In this document: piece after piece, positions 10,608 to 22,280 of the stretch
Layout of the letters: each line of letters opens with the position of its first letter
How positions within the stretch are numbered: the stretch's first letter is position 1
Assembly: GCA_014281115.1 (NCBI GenBank)
Contig: JACONQ010000008.1
Coordinates: 248,001-312,000 of the forward strand
From: Laburnicola sp. R22_1
Taxonomy: Eukaryota > Ascomycota > Dothideomycetes > Pleosporales > Didymosphaeriaceae
Direction: 5' to 3'
Length of the DNA: 64,000 nt
The notes under the pieces: model-generated
What the model saw: only the letters and a program-made list of their open reading frames with translations
Database searches by the model: none
What the model was told of the DNA's origin: nothing
Translations under genes and position numbers: made by a program

Positions 10608-11941
10608 CGCAACTGGGAGGAGGTGGGAGCAGCAAGCCGTGCAGCAGGACAAGTACAAGTACACGACTACATAGTTGGTCGTCGGCCGGCATTGCGTGCT
10701 GTGTGCTCCACAAACGGCCATCAAACGCCGTCACCAAACACCGTCACCGAAGTCGCTGCGGCTAAACCCTTCCAAGCCTACTGCACGTTTCCACGACCAT
10801 AGACACACGCCTGTTGCGCGCTCGCCACTACAAGTCCAACCACGACTATAAAGTCCTCGTTCGTCGCTGTCTGCTGTAGCGCCCAAATCGCAAGTACAGC
10901 CTGATTTAGTAACAAAGGTTTGGGCAGGAGCCAATATTTGGACGCATATGACACTGGAGAGAGCCAGCTTGCTAATCTACACAGGCCCGCGCTGTGCGTA
11001 GATACATTACCTACTATGCTAGGTGTTCTAATACTTGTATAGTCCTTGTCGACTATGAGCGGAATGAAAAGATATGGTAACCCTAGTCTCGGCTTAGCGC
11101 TACGAGTATAATAGCGAGCTCGCGACCCCCAAAGTCCATAGTGAAGGCGTCGACGCCCACTACTCCCGCTAGCGCCCTGTCCCCACGACCTCCGCATTTC
11201 CTTCTCGCAGCCCGACTACGATGGCGATGATAGTGCCGTCCTCTTTACCATCCGCCTTCCCCATGCTCCCCAATAGCCTTTATCGCCCCCGAGCCTGGGT
11301 ATATTTTGTCTCCTGGGATGCAGTTTTGCGTGGGAACCTTTTTCCCAGTACCGTGTCTTAAGAAACAGCGCAATCGCGTCCATATAATTTTGCTCTGGCA
11401 GAATATCTTAATGCTAGATCCACGAAGACGTGTGGTTGAAGAGGAGAACGGGAGGCCAAGCTGCACAGACCCGATATCAGTTGCCAAAATAGGCAAGGAC
11501 TTCTGGGCGACGCACGCGACACCCCCGCCACAAGCGCAGCAACCAGTTGCTAAGTCCCCGCGTGCCGCATCGTTTGGCCATCCCCTCCGCCGCATGCCAT
11601 TGTCACGCGTCGGCTTATCAGCAACCCATGACTCTTGAAGCTAGGCTTATGCCCGGACCTTATAGTCCTCGGCTTTGTCCCCTCTGCAGCTGGCGACAGC
11701 AGCATCTTCGCTGGTTTGCCGGGAAGCGCTGAGAACTCAGCGGTGAGCTTGAATTCTAAAAATTGCACCAACAGACTAGCTAAACCATTTTACAGATTCC
11801 AGGCCTCGCCATAGTTTTGTTCGAAGGCGCCATTGCCTAGGAGCGACGACTTGACACATGGTGAATCTGATCTCTTCGAGCCGAACAAGCAGACTTGTGT
11901 GCTAGACTCTGGAGGATAACCCAGCCGACTTTCTTGATAAG
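10608..11941. other. Divergent promoter region between aminotransferase and antiporter genes
   Basis: About 1.3 kb of GC-normal DNA. Open frames on both strands (for example 10778-11197 and 11245-11595 on minus, 11306-11638 on plus) show no recognisable domain and no consistent coding pattern, so I do not call genes. It should contain both promoters. Confidence 0.5.
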
Positions 11942-13605
11942 ATGGACAATTCGCAAATCGATGCCATACTGAACTTCAACTTGGTATGCTGCGTAGTGGG
12001 TGGCTTCGTCGCGCTGTTCGGATTGGTGTCATACCTTCTCAAAGAGGGATTCTATGTCACGGAACCACGTATGTGCATCTATACCTTCAGAAATATTGTC
12101 GTGGCTACGCTGACCATCACGCCTAGTTGTGTCCCTTTGCGCTGGAGTGTTTCTTTCCCCATACGGCGTCCATCTAATCCGACCGCACCAATATGCCGGC
12201 TCTCCAGAAGCGATTGCTACCGTCACCCTCTGCTTCACCCGCCTCGTCCTGGGAATACAACTCGTTATAGCTGGAGTACAATTGCCCAGTAAATACCTGA
12301 AGATGGAATGGCGGAGCCTGGGAGTCCTGCTTGGTCCTGGCATGTTGGGCATGTGGGTTATTACCAGCTTCCTGGCCTGGCAACTTATACCCGGCCTGAG
12401 TCTGGTGCAAGGTCTCATCGTCGGCGCCTGCGTGACCCCAACAGACCCTGTCCTGTCAAACTCGATTGTGAAAGGAACTTTCGCCGACAAACACATGTCA
12501 AAGCCACTTCAGAAAATCATCGTTGCAGAGTCAGGCGCCAACGACGGTCTTGGATACCTGTTTCTGTTCCTTCCTCTATACCTGGTCAAGTATGCTGGAC
12601 AGGACGGCGGCACAGGAAAGGCAGTCACTTCCTTTTTGGGCGTGACTTGCCTGTACACGGTCTTGCTAAGCGTCGTATATGGTGCTGTTGCAGGCTGGGC
12701 GGCAAAGCATGCGCTCTTCTGGGCAGAGAGGAGACGCCTTGTTGACAGAGAAAGCTTGCACTTGTTTGTCATAGCTTTGGCGGTAAGTGAACCCATATAT
12801 ATAACATGAAGCTAGTGCTCAGTCGCTGATTCGCTACAGCTCTTGATCATAGGTACTGTTGGACTCATCGACGCGGACGACGTATTGGCTTGCTTCATCG
12901 CAGGAAACGCCTTCTCATGGGAGTATGTATTCTTTCGAATCTGCAATATCCACATTTTGCTGACGCACTATCCCAGCGACTGGTTCCGCCAGAAGACGAA
13001 ACATGATTCCCTTCAGCCCATCATGGACTTCCTCCTCAACATGGCCGTATTTATGTGGCTTGGCGCCGTGTGTCCTTGGGAAAAGTTCTTTTCCAACGAG
13101 ACCATTCCTAGCCATCGACTGCTTCTCCTCGGCGTTCTAGTACTTCTCCTTCGTCGTCTGCCAGTTATAATCGCCATGCGAAGACAGATTCCTCAGATAC
13201 GCCACTTTCGCCACGCTCTCATCATGGGTTTCTTCGGCCCGATCGGCGTAAGCGCCATCTTCTATCTGTACGTGACCCAGGACTTTTTGCGTCGCATCCA
13301 GCTCGACAACCCAGACCGGGAGGATTGCGGTGCACTAGCGGAAGTAACCTTGATCGCGGTATGGTTTTTGGTGGTTTCCAGTGTCGTAAGTGAGCCCCGC
13401 AGCACAATGATGCTAGGAAAGCTAACCGTGTTTTCAGATTGTACACGGACTGGCCATTCCTCTCGGCAATCTGGCGCTATTATCTCCACGTGTATTCAAC
13501 AACATCAGGCGCTTGGGCACTGACAAAGGCGATTCGACCCAACAAACTGATAGGTCTAGCGCTGATCCGGAACGCCAGCCTTTACTTGCCGAGCCCTTGG
13601 TATGA
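11942..13605 (+). CDS. Plasma-membrane Na+/H+ antiporter, NHA1/Sod2 family
   Basis: Five exons (11942-12068, 12127-12782, 12840-12922, 12977-13385, 13438-13605) encode 480 residues; all introns are 52-58 bp GT-AG and keep frame. The protein is a chain of hydrophobic segments with GVFLSPYGVHLIRP, the transport motif ACVTPTDPVLSNSIVKG and ESGANDGLGYLFLFLPLYL, whose Asp residues carry cation and proton exchange in fungal Nha1/Sod2. SWDDWFRQ spans the third intron and VHGLAIPLGNLA closes the last helix, confirming the splicing. The tail is short (about 30 residues after the last helix), like S. pombe Sod2 and unlike the long S. cerevisiae Nha1 tail. It expels Na+/Li+/K+ in exchange for protons. 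A GTATGA at the stop could be a donor to a longer tail, but I see no convincing further exon. Confidence 0.88.
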
Positions 13606-14537
13606 ATGTTCTATCCAAGAGAGCTCGTCTCTGCTTCAGACGGCGCAGAACGGATGCTGGACGGCCTCCTTGGCCGTGTGGTTGAGGCAACGGTGGCAAC
13701 CTTCCTATTCCCTACACGACGAAGATGCAACGGAGTAAGTCGAGCTCCGTTGCCCATGGAGTGGGGAGGCCTACTGGTTTATACTGCGCATTCTGGCGTC
13801 TTGCTATTGTTCTACTCGTACATCCAACAGCTAGCAAGCCGAACGACACGACGTCTTGCAGGAGCCTTTGTCAAGCTTCGTTATGGTAGTAATAGATCCG
13901 CCTGCAGGCAGGACAGTCGTATCGGTTAATAAGAAACCTGTAGAAAGCGTGCGTGTACACAGGTAGCATCAGCACATCATGAGAGCCCCCACCACTCTAA
14001 AACTGCTCATCCAAGCGGCGGAATAGCCACCAGCTGGCCATTTTCCAAAATGATACCTTCGGAAGGAGCAGGCGGTGATAAGCATATCGGCAACCCTGCC
14101 TAGGAAGAGAAGCGGGGCGAATTTCGGAGTCTTAGGAGACGCACCTTTTCTTCCTACGCGAATGATCCACGTATAAACTTTTTCTCTAGTTGTCAGCCAT
14201 TTCCGCGTCCAGCACCTCGTGTGGAGGAGGACGCAGACAAAAAGGACGATATTCGCGATGGTGCTGAGGTCCAGATCGGAGTGGTAGTTTGTATAACATT
14301 TATTAGGTGGTCTTGTGCATTATTAAGTAATATATAACACAGCTTTCCCTTATAGCGTTGTACTGTATACTAAAAGGTCTGCGATGTTTCTTTTCCTAAT
14401 ATAAATTTAATATCTAAGTTATAAAATTAAAATTAGAGTAATTCTTAAAATTAACGCTAGATTTTAACTTAGTAACTAAATCTTAATACTAAATTTTAGC
14501 CCTATAATTATTAAATTAGGTAATGCTAGCTAGTATA
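13606..14537. other. Intergenic, GC-normal then AT-rich toward the transposon
   Basis: Up to about 14280 the base composition is like the gene island; the open frame 13606-13929 has no recognisable domain. From about 14285 to 14537 the DNA becomes TpA-rich, a local RIP-like patch touching the transposon's left end. TA at 14536-14537 is the target duplication of the element. Confidence 0.5.
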
Positions 14538-16409
14538 ACGTACTCCACAACCGAGCGACTCACCCAACCGAGCGACTCACTTTTGCCAAGACCCCACCAA
14601 AACGTGCTACCATCAATAGTACAACGCGATGCCTCAACAACACAACGAACTACTAGCGTCAAACGAAGCTCGTATACAGCTTGCGATCCAGGCTATCGAA
14701 CGAGACGCGTCACTTTCGCAAAGACGCGCTGCCGCCATCTATAACATCCCTCAAAAGACCCTCAGCTGACGACGCGCTGGAATCGCCTTCCGACGCGACT
14801 GCCCACCCAACACAATGAAGCTCACTATAAGAGAGGAGAAGGCGATTATACAGCATGTACTCGACCTAGACTCGCAAGGATTCCCGCCACGGCTTGCTGC
14901 TGTGGAGGATATAGCCAATTCTTTGCTAGCTAAGCGGCATCGCGACCCTGTGGGCCATAACTGGGCTCCAAACTTTGTTAAGCGCCAGCCAGAGCTTAAA
15001 GTTAAGTTTAATCGAAAGTACGACTATAAGAGAGCCCTCCAGGAGGATCCTAAGGTGATACGAGGCTGGTTCCGGCTTATAGAGAACATGAAGGCTAAGT
15101 ATAGTATCCTAGATAAGGACACCTACAATTTCGACGAGTCTGGCTTTATGATAGGCATAATATTGACTGGAGCGGTAGTCACAGGCTCTGAGCGTTAAGG
15201 ACGGCCAAAGCAGGTGCAGCAGGGCAATAGGGAGTGGACAACAGTCATCCAAGGCATTAACGCAATGGGGTGGTGGATCCCACCCTTCATTATCTTCGGG
15301 GGCAAGCACCACCTCTCCGCCTGGTATAAGGAGAAGGATCTACCTCATGATTGGGTTATTGCAGTCTCTGAGAACGGCTGGACGACAAATGAGCTTGGTC
15401 TGCAATGGCTGAAGCACTTTGATGAGCATACAAAGGGCGTACTATTGGTGGAGCACGTTTGCTCATTATTGATGGCCACGAAAGTCACAACTCGCTCGAA
15501 TTCCAGGATTACTGCAAAAAGAGTAATATTATTACTCTCTGTATGCCTCCACATTCGTCGCACCTCTTGCAGCCACTTGACGTGGGTTGTTTTGCGCCGT
15601 TAAAGAAGGCGTATGGGCGCCAAGCCGAGAATCTGATGCGCAACCACATCACGCACATCACCAAAATCGAGTTCCTACCTTGCTTTATTGCTGCTTTTAA
15701 GGCTTCAATTACTGAAAGTAATATCAAAGGAGGCTTTCGAGGTGCTGGCCTAGTGCCCCACGACCCAGAGGCTGTACTATCGCAGCTTGACGTCCGCCTG
15801 CGTACGCCTCCAGAATGTACTATTCGCGATAGTACATGGGAGTCGCAAACTCCGCGAAATAGTACAGAACTTGGGTCACAATCAATGCTGGTTAAGCAGA
15901 GGATTCAAAGGCATGTGGATAGTTCCCCAACTTATATGGTTGAGGCGGTGGAAAAGCTCGTCAAAGGCGCCGAGCTGATGGGGCATTCTTTGGTGTTGAT
16001 GACCAAACGCAACGCCGAACTTCAAGCTGCTAATGAGGCCGCCACGCGACGTAAATCGCACAAAAGAAAGCGATTGCAGCAAGAAGGAGCTCTTACAGCT
16101 GAAGAGGGCCAGCGGCTGGCTACTCTAAAGGACTTTGCGGCGCGCAGTGATGGCAAGAAGGCAAAGAAGAGGGCGCGCGTTGATGGAGGCGAGCCAACTC
16201 AACGGCGCTGTGGACGCTGCGGCGAGCCTGGGCACAATAGAACAACGTGTAAATAACCTGCAGAAGTAGATTCTGAATAGATTGGCCTATTTAGACTATT
16301 GATAATAGTTCGTATTGACTCTGTACTGTCGTGAATAGTACATGTTTTGGTGGGGTCTTGGCAAAAGTGAGTCGCTCGGTTGGGTGAGTCGCTCGGTTGT
16401 GGAGTACGT
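14538..16409 (+). mobile_element. pogo/Fot1-type DNA transposon, copy 1, near-intact (1872 bp)
   Basis: The ends are 66-bp inverted repeats, 14538-14603 and 16344-16409, matching along their whole length, and TA lies on both sides (14536-14537, 16410-16411). Within each inverted repeat, AACCGAGCGACTCAC occurs twice, 17 bp apart, a likely double binding site for the transposase. The single gene inside is a DDE_1 transposase with few lesions. A second, RIP-mutated copy is at 38492-46672. The right end lies 197 bp before the start codon of the AAA-ATPase gene. Confidence 0.95.
14629..16256 (+). pseudogene. pogo-type DDE transposase with C-terminal CCHC zinc knuckle, lightly broken
   Basis: It starts MPQQHNELLASNEARIQLA, then a helix-turn-helix (SLSQRRAAAIYNIP), a CENP-B/Tc5-like DNA-binding part (GHNWAPNFVKRQPEL) and the catalytic core: YNFDESGFMIG, LLIIDGHESHNS and PPHSSHLLQPLDVGCF give the three acidic residues. 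The last 60 residues are basic and end in CGRCGEPGHNRTTC, a C-x2-C-x4-H-x4-C knuckle. Damage is slight: TGA at 14767-14769, TAA at 15196-15198, and an apparent one-base loss near 15448 that moves the frame. The TGA fits a CGA-to-TGA change. Not able to make full-length protein as it stands. Confidence 0.9.
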
Positions 16410-16606
16410 TATATATTTTAGAAAAAATCTTTATAAGCTAATTAATATAAAGCTTACTAGTAGTAAATTACTATATAGCGCTTATACTATAATGCATTTT
16501 AGCACCTCCCTTAGCCTAGATGACAAATCAACAAATCTACAAGCATTATATGCGGGCCCTACTTTACGCGACGCGGCATCACTCCACGCCTCCTCCTAGC
16601 AGTATC

Positions 16607-18229
16607 ATGGTCGCATGCCCGCTGTGCAATAAGCAAGTCAACCAGAGCCTCATCAACGAGCACATTGACAGCGGGTGTGCCGCCCACGTCGTCGACCAAC
16701 ACCACCATGACACAAACACGCCCAACCCCCACAAGACGCACAGCTTCTTCACCCCGTCCGCACGCAAGCCGTGCAGCACCGCGAAGAACGGGAACCCGAC
16801 CTCGTCACCTGTAGCCCCGCAAGCCGCCTCCCAACACACAAACCGCCCCAGGACGCCCCCACCGGGCACGAAGCGCTCATTTGGCGAAGCGGCCGAGAAC
16901 GAGACGAATAGAGAGCTACCGTCGCCCGCCGCGGTGAAGCGGAAGAAGCTCAAGGCGGTCGAGGATGCGCAACCGCTGGCCGAGCGCATGCGCCCCATGA
17001 AGCTCGATGATGTCTTCGGGCAGGAGCTAATAGGGCCGAACGGCATCCTGCGCGGCATGATGGAAAAGAGCAAGATCCCGTCCATGGTGCTCTGGGGCAA
17101 ATCGGGTACCGGCAAGACAACCATTGCACGCATCATCGCGAACGCGTCCGGCTCGCGCTTCGTTGAGATCAACAGCACAAGCACCAAGCTCGACGAAGTC
17201 CGCAAGATCTTCTACGAAGCGCTCAAGGACCTGCAGCTCACGGGCCGAAGGACCATTGTCTTCTGCGACGAGATCCACCGCTTCTCCAAGACGCAGCAGG
17301 ACGCCTTTCTGGGACCCGTCGAGAGCGGAACCATCACCCTCATCGCGGCGACGACCGAGAACCCCAGTTTCAAAGTCATCAGCGCGCTCCTGTCGCGGTG
17401 TCGAACCTTCACCTTGGACGAACTGAGCGACGACGATTTGGTTAGAATCTTGGAACGCGCCATGGCCGCTGAAGCGTGTACATCGCCATTGTTGGATAAA
17501 GAAATGCTCCGCTATTTTGCATCCTTTTCCGACGGCGACGCGCGCACAGCTCTCAACCTGCTCGAGCTCGCCATGAGCCTATCCCACAACCCAGCCATCA
17601 CAAAGGACGAAATCAAAAAGCGGCTAACCAAGACGCTGGTGTACGACCGCGCCGGCGACCAGCACTACGAGAACATCAGCGCCCTGCACAAGTCGATCCG
17701 CGGCTCCGACCCTAATGCTGCGCTCTACTATCTCACACGCATGCTCAAGTCGGGCGAGGACCCCCGCTACATCGCCCGCCGTCTCGTGGTCGTTGCATCC
17801 GAAGACGTCGGCCTAGCCGACAACAGCATGCTCTCCCTGGCAACAGCCACCTACACCGCCTGCGAGAAAATCGGCATGCCCGAATGCAGCATCAACCTCA
17901 GCCATGCCGTCGTCGCCCTCAGTCTCGCGCCCAAGTCCACGCGCGCATACCGCGGACTTCGCGCCGCCGAGGCCGCGCTGCAAGAACCGGGCGTCGCGAG
18001 TCTTCCTATTCCTTTCCACTTACGGAATGCGCCGACAAGGTTGATGAAAGAGATGGGGTACGCGCAGGGGTATAAATATAATCCTGACTATTTGGATGGG
18101 AGGGTTAAGCAGGAGTATTTACCGGAGGGGTTGCAGGGAAGGGTGTTTTTGGAGGATGTAGATCTGGGGACGAGGGTGGATGAGGAGTTGGTGGATGAGG
18201 AGATGCTGAGGCCGGAGTTGGAGGACTAG
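16607..18229 (+). CDS. MGS1: AAA+ ATPase, Mgs1/WRNIP1 family (replication-fork maintenance)
   Basis: One exon, 540 residues from MVACPLCNKQ. I chose this Met because the Rad18-type ubiquitin-binding zinc finger begins right after it (C4, C7, H19, C24); an in-frame ATG at 16520 would add 29 unremarkable residues. A Ser/Pro-rich linker with THSFFTPSARK follows. Then the AAA+ module: Walker A GKSGTGKTT (about 164-172), Walker B VFCDEIHRFS (about 218) and sensor AATTENPSF, then the Mgs1/RarA C-terminal tetramerisation region (GSDPNAALYYLTRML, ARRLVVVASEDVGLAD). Yeast Mgs1 and human WRNIP1 bind ubiquitinated PCNA and act at stalled forks. Full length, no lesion. The promoter is short because a transposon ends at 16409. 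Confidence 0.93.
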   Translation: MVACPLCNKQVNQSLINEHIDSGCAAHVVDQHHHDTNTPNPHKTHSFFTPSARKPCSTAKNGNPTSSPVAPQAASQHTNRPRTPPPGTKRSFGEAAENETNRELPSPAAVKRKKLKAVEDAQPLAERMRPMKLDDVFGQELIGPNGILRGMMEKSKIPSMVLWGKSGTGKTTIARIIANASGSRFVEINSTSTKLDEVRKIFYEALKDLQLTGRRTIVFCDEIHRFSKTQQDAFLGPVESGTITLIAATTENPSFKVISALLSRCRTFTLDELSDDDLVRILERAMAAEACTSPLLDKEMLRYFASFSDGDARTALNLLELAMSLSHNPAITKDEIKKRLTKTLVYDRAGDQHYENISALHKSIRGSDPNAALYYLTRMLKSGEDPRYIARRLVVVASEDVGLADNSMLSLATATYTACEKIGMPECSINLSHAVVALSLAPKSTRAYRGLRAAEAALQEPGVASLPIPFHLRNAPTRLMKEMGYAQGYKYNPDYLDGRVKQEYLPEGLQGRVFLEDVDLGTRVDEELVDEEMLRPELED

Positions 18230-19712
18230 AAGGCACGATTTTTCGTTTTGGCAAGGCATTTGCATGTATAGCTGTGGGATGGCTGAGGATGTATTGTGTA
18301 TCTTGGTGGGGGAAAGCGGGAGTGTGGGTATGTCCTAACCTCTTTTTTTTTGCCCTAGTATGTATTCTACATGGAAAAGAGGATGTAATAAGGGCGTTTT
18401 TTTTGGTTTTGTTTTTGTTTTACTAGAGGATGCGATACCCCAATCCGATCTGATATTTTGCACATTACTATCTAAGCATGTCTCCCTTTTCTTTGGCATG
18501 CTACTCTGCCTCTCTCTCTCTCTCTCTCTCTTCAAGGTATATGCATATCAACCTTACTCATTAGTCTGGGCAGGAAGCTTTATTACAGAACCTACTACCC
18601 CGTCCATCCGTCGTTGAAGTCTCGGCCTTGTATCCATATTCTTCCTTTCCTATTCTTCCTTACTTTTTACTTTTTTTTTTGCTGTCTGTAGTAGTCCGTT
18701 CAGGGTAGATGTTTCTTTTTGGGCATGGATAGGTGGATAGGGAGGAGGGAGTGTAACGATGAAGAGGAGTCTATAGCTAGGTAGGGGTATTTGTTTGGTT
18801 ATTACTACTACTAAGTAATGCAGCTAAGATATTGCGGATTACGAGCGAGGCTGGGGGAAGATTTCGTTTGGTGTATGCATTGTAGATGAATATGGTGGGC
18901 TCCTTGCCTGGAATCGGCTATTGCTACCTGCTGTTCGGAGCCAGATATCTCGGATAGGTTGCATCTGGAGCACGGCTACGACAAGCCAATTGAGGAGGGC
19001 ATGGAGGTATCGGCATTGCTTTGGCTGCACCAGCCACCCGTATGCCTTGATTGGCGATGCATGCCCGCTCATGGCAGCGCGATTGTCCATCGGCAGCGCG
19101 CATAGGCTGCCGCAGACGGCAAAGGATAGAGCCATGCATGCATGGCTTTGACGGGCCAGCTCGTCAGGTGTCCAGCGTCGACCCGTGGACCCGTGAACAG
19201 CTGCTGGGTAACGTCGACGGAGAGTTTGTGGTGGAGTGGGCCCTGACTGACTGACTGACGGGGATGACAGCTAGTGTCACGGCGCCCAGGGCGATCGGGT
19301 TCACGTTGGCAACCCCAGGTCGACTGCCACACGTGCCCCAGGACTCGAGCATGCAGCGACACAAACCGCAGCGGTCGATACATAGTCGGCGGCGATGCCA
19401 GATGCTGTGACCAGCGCGCCGGGCCCTCGCTGATTCGCAGCGCCTGGGAGGGCGAGGTGCTAGGGTTGTCGGTGGGACCCGGGGAATGGCTGGTGGCACG
19501 TTGGATACGACCTCCCTCCCGTCGGCCAGCTGCCGCCCGCAAACACGCCCCACGCGCCCAGGTCCAGGTTCAGGTCCCAGCAAGCAGCCCCCGAGGCAGA
19601 CCGGAGTGGCGCGGAGGCCTGCGGAGCGTTGCAGATCGTTGCAGATCGTTGCGTTATATGCTGGTCGGGGCCGTCTGCGGATGCAGATGCTGATGCAACA
19701 ACACCAACAGCC
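18230..19712. other. Intergenic between MGS1 and the Zn2Cys6 regulator
   Basis: It contains the MGS1 3' region, a CT dinucleotide run (about 18509-18532) and the upstream region of the regulator. Open frames on both strands here are overlapping and low-complexity; none is convincing. Confidence 0.5.
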
Positions 19713-22280
19713 ATGGCCGACTCCGCCGCCGCCCTCCCCTCGCCGTCCCTCTTCCTCCCCCAGGCGCCGGCACGCGTCAAGAACAACAATGCCGCCGCCG
19801 CCGCTGCTGCTACAATACAACGCCCCCCGCAGCCGGTGCCCAGAGAGGCCCCAAAGCCCTCGGACAGCGCCGGCGTCACCAAGAGGAAGCAGTCCAAGAG
19901 CCGCAACGGTGCGTGAGCGAGCCTGATGAGCCAGGCCGTGCAAGCCATGCGACTGTGAACCTTGCTGATGGACTGCTTCGCTGCAGGCTGCATAACGTGC
20001 AAGGCGAAGCGACTGAAGTGCGACGAGGCGAAACCCACCTGCCAGCAGTGCGCACGCCGCAGCGTCGTCTGCGGAGGCTACAAGAAAGACTTCAAATGGC
20101 GGCCCTTTGAAGAGACCACCTTCGCCGCAAAGGCCTCGGGCCAGACGAAGAAGAGTGAGCTGCCTGCCCCCGTGGCCGCCCAGTGCAGTCCTGACAGACA
20201 CAAAGCCTCTCCACCGCCGAACGTGCCCCCCCAAGAAACCTACATGGCCCACCATGCACCCCCGACCCACGAGCCCTTCACCAACATGTACTATCCACCT
20301 CCGCCAGCCCAGCCCATGGTGCATACCGTGCCTCTGCAACCCACCTTCATGGAGCCCTCGCAGGCCCTGATATCCAACATGCTCGCCGTGCCCCAGTCTC
20401 AGCCGTACATGTTCACCCCGCTTGCCATGTCTCCCATGGCCAGCTTCGCGCCCGGCTCGGATAGCACCAATAGCCTGTTTGAATCCGAAAGCGTGGACAC
20501 TCGGCCTGCCGAGACGACAACCATTGCCTCCAGTGTGTCATCGTCTGGCCAGTCGCCACGGCTGATGGACCTGCTGCTCCCGGGCACCGACCTGACCAAT
20601 ACACCCGAGGAGTACAGCTCGTTCCGGGAGCAGCATGAAGCCATCTACCAACCCACGGGCTTGACGCCACCGGCAGATGCGATGGACGAGGAGGTGGAGG
20701 AGATCCCACGCGACTTCCACCATGACGACTGGGTCATGCGGCCGTCTCCTACTCCATCCAGTTCATCGGCTTCCTCTACAGACTGCAGGGATCAATCTCT
20801 ATATGCGCAACGGCACCTGTCCATGGGATCGGACGAGATGCTGCTGAGACGCTTTGATCGGGAGACGTGCGGTATTCTCTCAGTCAAGGACGGGCCGACG
20901 GAGAACCCTTGGCGTACGCTCATCTGGCCGCTGGCGCGCGACTGTCCAGCGTTGTACCACGCCATCGCATCCATGACGTCGTTCCATCTGTCCAAGGACT
21001 CGCCCACGCTGCGCATTGAAGGGATAGACCACATGCGCACTTCTCTGCATGCACTCGCATCCAGCATGGAGAACATCAACCTCGACGCAGCCATTTCCAC
21101 TACAATCGCTCTCACCTTCTCGGAATCGTGGGACCAACACATCAGCACTGGCATCAACCATATCAAAGGCGCCAGGATCCTGATCGATCGCGCGCTCGTG
21201 CAACATAAGCAGAACCCCAAGCGGGGCAAGGATCTCGCCCGCCTCAAGTTCCTCTGCAATTCGTGGCTCTACATAGATGTTATTGCGCGGCTGACGTCTG
21301 CTGACACGGATGAGTCGACTGACTACGACAGCGTCTTTGACAGCTTGAACATGGGCGAAGACGGCGATGCACAGCTCGATCCGCTCATGGGCTGCGCGCA
21401 GACGCTCTTTCCCATTATTGGCCGCGTCGCAAACCTCGTCAGGAAGGTGCGACGGGTCGACGGCAACAGCCCCGCCATCATCTCCGTGGCCATGGAACTC
21501 AAGCGCCAGCTCGAAGAATGGATGCCCCCTTCGTATATCGAAGACCCAGAAGACGAGACCACCAGCCCGCACGACTCCATCAAGACCGCAACCGCTTACC
21601 AGTATGCAACGCTTCTGTACCTGCACCAGGCTGTCCCGGAAGCCCCCTCCTTGCCTTCTGCCGTCCTCGCTAAAAAGATTGTGTGCGAGCTCGCCACCGT
21701 CCACCCTCGGTCACGCTCAACCATAGTGCACATCTATCCGTTGATGGCCGCAGGCTGCGAGTTGGTGGACCCGGTCGATCGAGAGTGGGTCTGCGAGCGC
21801 TGGCATCTCACCGCCACCAGGATGAAGATTGGCATAATAGAAAAGTGTATCGAGGTCACCAAGGAAGTTTGGAGTCGCCGCGATGCCTACGCAGCAGAGA
21901 GGTACTACGACGCTGAACGGAACAGCATCAATGCTGTGTCGCCCTCACTCAAGCGCCACTTCAGCTCGATATCCGACGATCTGGATGGCGTAGGAGACGT
22001 CTGCTGGTTCGAGCCCGCAGCGAAGATCCGAGCGCTGGACACCGTTTCGGTGCTTGGGGCCGAGGGAGACTTTGTTTGGTTGGATGCTCCGCCCCGGCAA
22101 GGAAGAGTGGACGGGACGCTGGCCTTTGAAGGCCCGAGACGCGTGCCTGTGCAGTCGGAGATTAGCCATGGTATACGGCGGTCGGATGTGATGGGTACGG
22201 AGACGCTGCCGCCTGAGTTCACGGTCAAAGGGCACTTACACTGGTTGGGTGTTATGCATGATTGGGAGTGGGAAGGTTAG
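19713..22280 (+). CDS. Zn(II)2Cys6 transcription factor with fungal transcription-factor homology region
   Basis: Two exons (19713-19908, 19987-22280) encode 829 residues. The 78-bp intron (GTGCGT...CTGCAG) sits exactly before the zinc cluster, joining RKQSKSRNG to CITCKAKRLKC. Without it the cluster lacks a proper start. The six Cys (C67, C70, C77, C84, C87, C94) have spacing 2-6-6-2-6, binding two zinc ions; the basic linker ends KKDFKWRPFEE. A Pro/Ser-rich stretch follows, then an alpha-helical middle homology region of the Fungal_trans_2 type from about residue 330 (GILSVKDGPTENPWRT, MTSFHLSKD). It should act in the nucleus at CGG-type sites; target genes cannot be read from sequence. GTTAGT at the stop could start a short terminal intron. 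Confidence 0.85.

Noticed and set aside
10778..11197. Possible gene on the minus strand upstream of the antiporter
   Set aside because: One open frame of 139 codons, no signal peptide, domain or supporting introns; may be chance.
13606..13929. Extension of the antiporter beyond its stop via a GTATGA donor
   Set aside because: The called protein already ends like short Sod2-type antiporters, and no good acceptor leads into a plausible tail.
19164..20339. 391-codon open frame on the minus strand
   Set aside because: It runs antisense to the promoter, first exon and zinc cluster of the transcription factor. Gly/Arg-rich, low-complexity translation without domain.
20880..21704. 274-codon minus-strand frame
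   Set aside because: Antisense to the regulator's homology region; no domain seen.
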